Shown piece after piece: positions 57,083 through 64,000 of a DNA stretch of 64,000 bases. Each line of letters opens with the position of its first letter. The stretch's first letter is position 1. The stretch is from Hygrophila difformis (taxonomy: Eukaryota > Streptophyta > Magnoliopsida > Lamiales > Acanthaceae). Location: NCBI GenBank assembly GCA_030278955.1, contig JAOANR010000003.1:25373227-25437226 (forward strand). Reading direction: 5' to 3'. The notes beneath the pieces are model-generated. The model was not told where the DNA came from, made no database searches, and saw only the letters and a list, made by a program, of their open reading frames with translations. Both the position numbers and the translations under genes were made by a program.

Positions 57083-57525
57083 TGTTAGGTGGTGCCGTCC
57101 CTATTGACTTAAATGTGAAATTGAATGTTGGAGCTTCCAATTTTGTGTGCCATCCTGTAGCAAACTCGGCTCCTATGATTGCTATAAATAGGGGGTCATC
57201 TTGCAATTGAATGAACACCCATCAGCAAAGCAAAAATAAATGCAAAGCAGCTTGTCTGTTTTGATAGCTCCTTCCCAGTGTAGTTTATATTTCTAGCCTT
57301 TGTGAGTGTTTCTCGTTGAGAGGGTTCTGTGGTATAGGATTATTTCCTATAGCCTTTTGTAATATTGTTTCTCCTTCATAGTGAAATAATAATTCGGTGG
57401 GGCCCGGAGGACGTAGGCATATTTGTGCCGAACCTCGTTAAATCTTTGTGTTCTCTTTATTGTTTAATTTATAGCTCTATTATTCGGGTATAATTTTGGT
57501 GGAAACTAACCCGATTTCCACAACA
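57083..57525 (+). repeat. Copia2 5' LTR (443 bp)
   Basis: TGTTAGGTGGTGCC...CCACAACA. A TATA box CTATAAATAGG lies at 57182-57192, and an AATAAA-like signal AAAAATAAATG near 57233. The two differences from the 3' LTR are G/A near 57115 and C/T near 57511. Confidence 0.96.
57182..57192 (+). promoter_or_regulatory. Copia2 LTR TATA box
   Basis: CTATAAATAGG, about 100 bases into the LTR, repeated identically in the 3' LTR near 61874-61884. It is the likely core promoter of the genomic RNA. Confidence 0.7.
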
Positions 57526-57527
57526 AT

Positions 57528-57539
57528 TGGTATCAGAGC
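57528..57539 (+). other. Copia2 primer-binding site (initiator tRNA-Met)
   Basis: TGGTATCAGAGC, complementary to the 3' end of plant initiator methionine tRNA, two bases after the 5' LTR. Primes minus-strand DNA synthesis. Confidence 0.93.
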
Positions 57540-57649
57540 CTTGGTTGCATAGTATGCTCTGTGGTCGCAGCTAAGCTGATCTTCCACATCAGAAACGCAT
57601 CTCGGTTGAGCTACCGTTTGTGAGCTATTAATTAAACTTTGAAGCAGAA

Positions 57650-60600
57650 ATGGCTGATAGGTCCAGTGAAACGTCAACTTCAGATTCGAAGCCGTTGGTG
57701 ACATCGTCATCACGGACGATGGTTTCAAATGCCAAATTTGATGTCCAAAAATTCGACGGTACCAATAATTTTGGTATGTGGCAGTGCGAGGTGTTGGACA
57801 TCTTGTACCAGCATGAGCTGGATGGGGCACTTGTAGAAACCAAACCAGATGGTGTTGATGATAAAGACTGGACGAGGATCAATCGCCTTGCGTGTGGTAC
57901 AATTCGGCTGTGTCTCTCAAAGGAGCAGAAGTATCCGCTTATGAGAGAGACGATGGCGCACAGACTGTGGAAAGAACTGGAGGATAAATTCATGAAAAAG
58001 AGCACGGAGAACAAGCTCTACATGAAGACGAAGCTGTATCGATTCCAGTATTTGCCCGGTACCACGATGAATGAACACATAACAAGATTCGATTCTTTGG
58101 TCACCGATTTATTGAATCTCGACGAGAAGATAGATGACGTTGACAAGGCGTTGATACTGTTAGCTTCGCTCCCCGATGAATACGAGCATATAATTGTTAG
58201 TATGCTGACTGGAAAGGAAACAATTTCCTTTAAAGAAGTTACCACTGCCTTATATTCTAACGAGATCAGAAAGAAGGATAAGTTAGAACACAGGAGTTCG
58301 ACTGGTGAAGCTCATACCGTTCGGGGCCGTAGCCACAAGTACAAGCCTGACAGAAGAGGCAGATCCAAGTCACGAGGCAGAGTGTCGAAAGACGAATGTA
58401 TCTTTTGTCACGAGAAAGGACATTGGAAGAGAGATTGTCCGAAGTTGCAAAAGAAAAAGGGGAAAGCTGTAGCAGAGGCTTGTGTTGCTGATAGTGATGA
58501 GACAGAGTATTCTTTAGCTTGTGTCTCATCGGTAACGACGTGCACTGACGACTGGTTGCTAGACTCAGGATGCTCATTCCACATGTGTTACAGGAAGGAG
58601 TGGTTTGTCAACCTTGAAAGTGTTGACGGTGGAGTTGTCTACCTAGCCAACAATGGATATTGCCAGATAGCTGGAGTTGGCTCAGTATATCTGAAGAACC
58701 ACGATGGAACAACCAAGGTGCTGACGGAAGTTCGGTACATACCGAAATTTGCCAAGAACCTCATATCAGTGGGAGCCTTGGAAGCCAAAGGCCACTCCAT
58801 CAACATTCAGAATGGGATTATGAAAGTGATCTCGGGAGCACTTGTCGTCATGAAAGGTATAAGGAAAAATAACTTATACCACTTCCAGGGAAATACAGTG
58901 GTTGGCATTGCAGCAGCAATATCAGAAGCAGACAAGGAAGAGGAGATGACCAAGCTATGGCATATGAGGCTTGGGCATGCTGGGGAAAAATCCTTGCAGA
59001 CTCTGGCAAAGCAAGGATTATTAAAGGGTGCAAAGACTTGCAAACTTGAATTTTGCGAGCAGTGTGTTCTGGGAAAGCAAACGCGGGTGAAGTTCGGAAC
59101 AGCAATCCATAACACTAAAGGCATTATGGATTACATTCACTCAGATGTGTGGGGACCGACAAAGACAGTTTCCCTGGGAGGAAACCACTATTTTGTAACG
59201 TTTGTTGATGACTTTTCCCGGCGAGTATGGGTATATCCCATGCGAACAAAAAATGAAGCATTCGGGAAATTCCTCGCTTGGAAGAAAATGATGGAGAACC
59301 AGATCGGGAGGAAGATTAAAGTGCTTCGATCTGATAACGGCACAGAATATCGAAATGACCCTTTTTTCGATTTGTGCAAAAAGGAAGGTATTTCCCGACA
59401 TTTCACTGTGCGGGACACGCCACAACAGAATGGGGTGGCTGAACGGATGAACCGAACCTTGTTGGAGAAAGTTCGGTGTATGTTGTCCAATGCAAATTTG
59501 GGCAAGCAGTTTTGGGCTGAAGCGGTGACATATGCGAGCCATCTAATCAATCGACTACCATCAACTGCACTTAAAGGCAAGACACCTTTGGAGGCATGGT
59601 TTGGCAAACCAGCAAATGATTATGATTCTTTACGTGTGTTCGGTTCCGCTGCATATTATCACGTGAAAGAATCAAAGCTGGATCCGAGGGCGAGAAAAGC
59701 TGTTTTCGTAGGGATATCTTCTGGAGTAAAAGGATATCGCCTATGGTGCCCGGAGCTGAAAAAGGTGATCTTTAGCAGAGATGTTACCTTCAACGAATCG
59801 ATAATGTTGAAGAAGGTAACCAAGCAGCAGCCGGATAGTACTCCCCAGCAGGTGGAGCATTATCCTCAACAGGTGGAGTTTCAGACATCTACAACCAGAG
59901 AGGTAGATGGTCAACCAATAGAAGACGATGGTCCAAGTAGCGAAGAAGAGCCCAGAGAAAATGAGGTTTTAACCCAAGAACCTCAAGAGCAACAAGATTT
60001 ACCAATTGCAATGAGGAGGCCAAGAAGAGAAATTAGGAGACCTGCTCGATTCGAAAGTATGTTGGCCTATGCACTTCCTGTTATTGAAGAAGGTATACCA
60101 CAAACTTTTCTTGATGCAAGAATTAGTCCGGAAAAAGAAAAGTGGAAGAAAGCCATGGACGAGGAAATGCAATCCCTTGAAGCAAATCATACGTGGAAGC
60201 TAGCTAAACTCCCAGAGGGAAAGAAGGCAATTGGTTGCAAGTGGGTCTATGCTCAGAAAGAAGGATTTCCAGAAAAGAATGACGTTCGCTACAAGGCAAG
60301 ATTGGTAGCGAAAGGCTATGCTCAAAAGGAGGGAGTTGACTACAACGAGGTATTTTCTCCTGTTGTAAAACATTCCTCTATTCGTATTTTATTGGCCTTG
60401 GTAGCGCAGCTTGATTTGGAACTAGTTCAAATGGATGTCAAGACGGCATTCTTATATGGTGATTTGGAGGAGGAAATCTACATGACCCAACCAGAAGGAT
60501 TTGAAGTTGCAGGAAAAGAAGATTGGGTTTGTAAGTTGAACAAATCGCTTTATGGATTGAAACAATCACCAAGGCAATGGTATAAGCGATTTGATCAATT

Positions 60601-61669
60601 TATGATTGGCCAGAAGTACACTAGAAGTAGTTTTGATCATTGCGTATATTTTCGTAAGCTACATGATGGATCTTTCATTTATCTTCTTCTATATGTAGAT
60701 GACATGTTAATTGCTTCGAAACATAAAGGAGAGATAAACAGGTTGAAGTTCCAACTCAACAAGGAGTTTGAAATGAAAGATCTCGGTGAAGCAAAGAAAA
60801 TTCTCGGTATGGAAATAACGAGAGATAGGAAGAGGGGCACTCTGAGTTTGACTCAGAAGCAATATCTGAAGAAAGTATTGCAGCGGTTTGGCATGACGAA
60901 CAAAACCAAACCTGTAAGTACACCGTTTGCTCCTCATTTCAAACTTAGTACTTCACAATGTCCGAAGACGAAAGAGGAACGAGAATACATGTCAAAGGTT
61001 CCTTATTCCAATGCGGTGGGTAGCTTGATGTATGCAATGGTGTGTACAAGGCCTGACATTTCACATGCAGTTGGAGTAGTGAGCAGGTACATGCATGATC
61101 CCGGTAAAGATCATTGGCAAGCTGTGAAATGGATTCTAAGGTATATCTTGAAAACCTTAGATATTGGATTGATATTTGAGAAGACTAATGTTACTGGTCA
61201 ACATATAGTTGGGTACTGTGATTCAGATTATGCAGGAGATCTGGATAAACGTCGATCAACTACTGGATACGTATTTACTCTTGCAAACGCACCAGTTAGT
61301 TGGAAGTCTACCTTACAGTCAACCGTTGCTTTGTCAACAACGGAGGCAGAATACATGGCCATTACAGAAGCTGTTAAGGAAGCCATTTGGTTACAGGGAT
61401 TGCTGGATGACTTAGGAGTTGATCAGAAACATGTAACAGTGTTTTGTGACAGTCAAAGTGCCATTCATCTAGCAAAGAATCAGGTATATCATGCTAGAAC
61501 CAAGCATATCGACGTGCGGTACCATTTTGTGCGGGAAATAATTGAAGAAGGTGGAGTCAAGGTACAAAAGATCAAGACCACCGAGAATCCTGCAGACATG
61601 TTGACGAAGGCTGTAACAGGTATCAAGTTCGAACATTGTTTGAACTTGATAAATGTCTCAAGAGATTGA
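57650..61669 (+). CDS. Copia2 gag-pol polyprotein (1339 aa)
   Basis: A complete Ty1/copia polyprotein, close to the usual Tnt1-type length of about 1330 residues. gag with zinc knuckle [14 protein letters not shown] (about 250); protease [12 protein letters not shown] (about 303); pre-integrase [15 protein letters not shown] (about 435); integrase core [10 protein letters not shown] (about 495), [11 protein letters not shown] (about 562), [11 protein letters not shown] (about 595). RT follows with [20 protein letters not shown] (about 930) and [11 protein letters not shown] (about 1013). RNase H has [19 protein letters not shown] (about 1187), STTEAEYMA, and [14 protein letters not shown]. 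All catalytic motifs are present, with no stop or frameshift. Start ATG 57650 lies 110 bases after the primer site. Confidence 0.97.
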   Translation: MADRSSETSTSDSKPLVTSSSRTMVSNAKFDVQKFDGTNNFGMWQCEVLDILYQHELDGALVETKPDGVDDKDWTRINRLACGTIRLCLSKEQKYPLMRETMAHRLWKELEDKFMKKSTENKLYMKTKLYRFQYLPGTTMNEHITRFDSLVTDLLNLDEKIDDVDKALILLASLPDEYEHIIVSMLTGKETISFKEVTTALYSNEIRKKDKLEHRSSTGEAHTVRGRSHKYKPDRRGRSKSRGRVSKDECIFCHEKGHWKRDCPKLQKKKGKAVAEACVADSDETEYSLACVSSVTTCTDDWLLDSGCSFHMCYRKEWFVNLESVDGGVVYLANNGYCQIAGVGSVYLKNHDGTTKVLTEVRYIPKFAKNLISVGALEAKGHSINIQNGIMKVISGALVVMKGIRKNNLYHFQGNTVVGIAAAISEADKEEEMTKLWHMRLGHAGEKSLQTLAKQGLLKGAKTCKLEFCEQCVLGKQTRVKFGTAIHNTKGIMDYIHSDVWGPTKTVSLGGNHYFVTFVDDFSRRVWVYPMRTKNEAFGKFLAWKKMMENQIGRKIKVLRSDNGTEYRNDPFFDLCKKEGISRHFTVRDTPQQNGVAERMNRTLLEKVRCMLSNANLGKQFWAEAVTYASHLINRLPSTALKGKTPLEAWFGKPANDYDSLRVFGSAAYYHVKESKLDPRARKAVFVGISSGVKGYRLWCPELKKVIFSRDVTFNESIMLKKVTKQQPDSTPQQVEHYPQQVEFQTSTTREVDGQPIEDDGPSSEEEPRENEVLTQEPQEQQDLPIAMRRPRREIRRPARFESMLAYALPVIEEGIPQTFLDARISPEKEKWKKAMDEEMQSLEANHTWKLAKLPEGKKAIGCKWVYAQKEGFPEKNDVRYKARLVAKGYAQKEGVDYNEVFSPVVKHSSIRILLALVAQLDLELVQMDVKTAFLYGDLEEEIYMTQPEGFEVAGKEDWVCKLNKSLYGLKQSPRQWYKRFDQFMIGQKYTRSSFDHCVYFRKLHDGSFIYLLLYVDDMLIASKHKGEINRLKFQLNKEFEMKDLGEAKKILGMEITRDRKRGTLSLTQKQYLKKVLQRFGMTNKTKPVSTPFAPHFKLSTSQCPKTKEEREYMSKVPYSNAVGSLMYAMVCTRPDISHAVGVVSRYMHDPGKDHWQAVKWILRYILKTLDIGLIFEKTNVTGQHIVGYCDSDYAGDLDKRRSTTGYVFTLANAPVSWKSTLQSTVALSTTEAEYMAITEAVKEAIWLQGLLDDLGVDQKHVTVFCDSQSAIHLAKNQVYHARTKHIDVRYHFVREIIEEGGVKVQKIKTTENPADMLTKAVTGIKFEHCLNLINVSRD

Positions 61670-61760
61670 AGTTGGCGCTGAAAAGCGCAGTTGGAGGTCC
61701 TGCCGAATTTCGTGACAAGAGGATCTTGGAGAAGATAATATGATTGAAATTTGGGACGCA

Positions 61761-61774
61761 CCAAGGTGGAGATT
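61761..61774 (+). other. Copia2 polypurine tract
   Basis: Purine-rich CCAAGGTGGAGATT immediately before the 3' LTR; plus-strand primer. Confidence 0.75.
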
Positions 61775-62217
61775 TGTTAGGTGGTGCCGTCCCTATTGAC
61801 TTAAATATGAAATTGAATGTTGGAGCTTCCAATTTTGTGTGCCATCCTGTAGCAAACTCGGCTCCTATGATTGCTATAAATAGGGGGTCATCTTGCAATT
61901 GAATGAACACCCATCAGCAAAGCAAAAATAAATGCAAAGCAGCTTGTCTGTTTTGATAGCTCCTTCCCAGTGTAGTTTATATTTCTAGCCTTTGTGAGTG
62001 TTTCTCGTTGAGAGGGTTCTGTGGTATAGGATTATTTCCTATAGCCTTTTGTAATATTGTTTCTCCTTCATAGTGAAATAATAATTCGGTGGGGCCCGGA
62101 GGACGTAGGCATATTTGTGCCGAACCTCGTTAAATCTTTGTGTTCTCTTTATTGTTTAATTTATAGCTCTATTATTCGGGTATAATTTTGGTGGAAACTA
62201 ATCCGATTTCCACAACA
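61775..62217 (+). repeat. Copia2 3' LTR (443 bp)
   Basis: Same length as the 5' LTR with two single-base differences by eye, ending CCACAACA, followed by the duplication ATAAC. Confidence 0.96.
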
Positions 62218-62400
62218 ATAACCAAAACCACAAAGAGGTAGAAACAATATATAATTTTGCTCCATAGAGGTTAGGATCGGATCGCATACCGATCCTACAC
62301 CGATCCTAATGCATTTTCGATCCTATGGCGATCCAGGTCGTTTTTTTTATTATTGGAATCGTAGGATCAGTTACTCTTTGTGTTTTATGATGTTTTTCCA

Positions 62401-63082
62401 TTTTAGGTTATTTTTTCATATTTTGTAAAATTTGAGAAATCTAGGGAGTTGTTGGAATACAATGTGACAGGATGCGGCACAAACAGTGACCAAAAGCATT
62501 GATAATTAATTTGTGATGAACTTCGCTCTACATTCAAATTTCAAAAGTTTGATTTTTATACGGACTTTGTGTTTGCACTACCATTCACGTGATAATATAT
62601 AATGTTGCCATTTTTGCATTTAAACTTATAAAGTCTAGAGCCATACAATAATTTTGCTAATTGAATTTTCTTGGATTTCATGTTTTCAGCTGTTTCGTAT
62701 GGTACCTTCTGTTTACATTTTGAAACATTGCAGCCTGGGATGGCCCCATTGTACATAGCATTTTTGCATTTCATGGGCGATCGATAACGACAACTAAGAA
62801 CTATAGTCACAACTCACAACCGCCTGGAGGTTGGATTTGGAAACAGAGGGAGGAAAATTATATGGCAAGGTGTTCCCAAAAGCATTTTTTCTTATAGATT
62901 CTATTACTTCAAATGATTTAATTTTTACACTAGGCTAGATGCAGAATTTCGAAAAGCTTTGGAGTAGAAGTTTGTAGATCTATGGGTCTAGGATGCTTAG
63001 TAAAAAATTTGGAATCTTTAGACTTCTATTTAAGTACCAGAATTATTAATACGAAAACTGCTCAGATTGATTCTTCTCTGGC
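62401..63082. other. Intergenic DNA, no gene recognised
   Basis: AT-rich. A minus-strand frame of 84 codons (62556-62810) has several lysines and cysteines but no family signature and no neighbouring support, so I do not call it a gene. Confidence 0.4.
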
Positions 63083-63206
63083 AGACTCCCTTGGCAACCC
63101 TTACTAGCATCATCATCATAATCGCATTTCCTAAAATTCCAGATCACAAAGCTATGGCGTTAGTGAGAGGCGGGGGTGACGTGAAGGCTAATCACTGGTC
63201 AAGCGT
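63083..63206 (+). pseudogene. Second fragment of the membrane-protein family
   Basis: Matches 7893-8012 of the split membrane-protein gene: LPLATLTSI, then IAFPKIPDHKAMALVRGGG, versus LPLVTLTSILIAFPNIPDHK and AAELVRGVG there. It carries small insertions (extra ATC repeats, gacgtgaag) and no flanking exon sequence is recognisable. It is on the same strand as the main gene and is a decayed paralogue fragment. Confidence 0.8.
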
Positions 63207-63220
63207 ATTATATATTTTTA

Positions 63221-63456
63221 GGAAGTCGTTTGGGTGCTGACACATTTAAAAATGATGGGTATGTGTATATTAAATGATGTGTGAGTATAAAAAAGTGATG
63301 GATAGAGATTATGAACCGAAAACTAATAAAAAAAACAAACTACCGTTTATACATCACTTTATAAGGCTTATACATCACTTTACAAAGGGCTACACATCAT
63401 TTTTAGCGTTGTCTGCACCTGCTGGCAATTGTTTTGTCATTACAGAAACCGGATTG
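63221..63456 (+). mobile_element. M9 MITE, copy 2
   Basis: GGAAGTCGTTTGGGTGCTG...AAACCGGATTG, flanked by the 9-bp duplication ATATTTTTA (63212-63220 and 63457-63465). Slightly shorter than copy 1 through a deletion near its start. Confidence 0.88.
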
Positions 63457-63496
63457 ATATTTTTATATTAATATCTTAAAATACGTGGATAGTTCC

Positions 63497-63748
63497 GGAA
63501 ATAGTTTGGGTGCTGGCGGCCTGTAGGTACTGGCACATTCAAAAGTGATGGGTATGTGAATATAAAATGATGTGTGAGTACAAAAAAGTGATGGATGAGG
63601 GTTATGAACCAAAAACTAATAAAAAAATAAACTACCATCTATACATCACTTTATAAGGCTTATACATCACTTTACAAAGGGCTACACATCATTTTTAGCA
63701 CTGTCTGCACCTGTTGGCCATTGTTATGCCATTACAGAAACCGGATTG
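63497..63748 (+). mobile_element. M9 MITE, copy 3
   Basis: GGAAATAGTTTGGGTGCTGG...AAACCGGATTG, flanked by the 9-bp duplication GATAGTTCC (63488-63496 and 63749-63757). Lies only 31 bases after the duplication of copy 2. Confidence 0.9.
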
Positions 63749-63791
63749 GATAGTTCCTATGGAAGTATCACCGACAAAAATGCTCTTATAC

Positions 63792-64000
63792 GGAAATGAT
63801 TTGGGTGCTGGCGGCCTGTAGGTGCTGACACATTCAAAAGTGATGGATATGTGTATATGAAATGATGTGTGAGTATAAAAAAGTGATAGATGAAGGATAT
63901 GAACCAAAAACTAATAAAAAAGACAAACTACCCTCTATATATCACTTTATAAGGATTATACATCACTTTACAAAGGGCTATACATCATTTTTAGTGCTGT
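63792..64000 (+). mobile_element. M9 MITE, copy 4, cut by window end
   Basis: Starts GGAAATGATTTGGGTGCTGG. The expected duplication is CTCTTATAC (63783-63791). The element runs off the window before its right end. Confidence 0.8.

Larger units (their letters stand above)
57083..62217 (+). mobile_element. Copia2: intact Ty1/copia (Tork/Tnt1-like) element
   Basis: A 5135-bp element flanked by ATAAC (57078-57082 and 62218-62222). LTRs of 443 bp at both ends differ at two positions by eye. It has a canonical primer-binding site, one uninterrupted polyprotein frame and a polypurine tract. Structure and coding both look complete, so it is a candidate active element. Confidence 0.97.
56757..62400. 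repeat. GATCG-rich repeat, copy 2, split by Copia2
   Basis: Left part 56757-57082, starting CAGGGTTGTTAAGATCGGG (hAT-like end); right part 62223 to about 62400. Once Copia2 and one ATAAC are removed, the sequence aligns along its length with copy 1 at 4131-4612. The right end is not sharply defined. No coding. Confidence 0.65.

Noticed and set aside
57480..61910. Many antisense frames of 60-139 codons across the Copia2 polyprotein
   Set aside because: They are shadows of the sense frame, with no motifs and no separate support.
62556..62810. 84-codon minus-strand frame with several cysteines and lysines
   Set aside because: No recognisable family, splice or promoter context; length is expected by chance in this much sequence.

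Overview
The window is nuclear DNA of a flowering plant. It carries a coiled-coil NLR resistance gene of the R1-like type, spliceosomal introns, Ty1/copia and Ty3/Athila retrotransposons, Stowaway, hAT and CACTA DNA transposons, tRNA-derived SINEs and a Helitron. The R1-like NLR and the general style point to an asterid, perhaps Lamiales, but the species cannot be fixed from this sequence alone. Host genes are few: one intact NLR (14-2776) and a broken multi-pass membrane protein gene of an uncharacterised plant family (6416-31242), with a second fragment of the same family at 63.1 kb. Nearly everything else is nested mobile DNA.

Layout. 0-2.8 kb: NLR gene. 3.4-5.3 kb: a row of small elements, namely a Stowaway MITE, a SINE with a 15-bp target duplication, a second SINE-like tract, a GATCG-rich repeat, a second Stowaway-like MITE, and a MITE with 9-bp target duplications. 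6.4-31.2 kb: the membrane protein gene, split by a copia element (Copia1, 8089-30767, target duplication GTTTA). Copia1 is itself split inside its RNase H domain by a 16.3-kb minus-strand Athila-type insertion (12634-28901, target duplication CTGGC). That insertion holds two different LTR/polypurine junctions, an F-box gene fragment, a nearly full Athila pol and a truncated second LTR. Its LTRs are packed with palindromic AATTCGAATT arrays. A Stowaway MITE sits only in the 3' LTR of Copia1; the matching empty site is visible in the 5' LTR.

31.2-34.2 kb holds no recognisable gene. 34.2-37.3 kb is a 5'-truncated minus-strand LINE. 37.7-56.7 kb is a minus-strand hAT transposon cut by two later insertions. 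The first is a 15.6-kb Helitron (39170-54737, 5' TC, 3' hairpin plus CTAG, inserted between A and T). The second is a 1.09-kb CACTA element (55378-56464, target duplication AAT). The Helitron carries a Rep/helicase gene with introns, an RPA-like gene, and captured exons of NAA15 (two neighbouring exons in opposite orientation), a KIN-14 kinesin and a cationic amino-acid transporter. 56.76-62.4 kb is a second GATCG-rich repeat split by Copia2 (57083-62217), a complete copia element with an uninterrupted 1339-codon polyprotein and nearly identical LTRs. 63.1-64.0 kb: the second membrane-protein fragment, followed by three close copies of the 9-bp-TSD MITE.

How the parts relate. Exact target duplications or empty sites give a relative order of insertion: membrane gene, then Copia1, then the Athila composite and the Stowaway MITE; hAT, then Helitron and CACTA; GATCG repeat, then Copia2. 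One result conflicts with simple LTR dating: the Athila element nested inside Copia1 has more divergent LTRs than Copia1 itself. All of this is read by eye; family names are from memory of conserved motifs and no database search was run.
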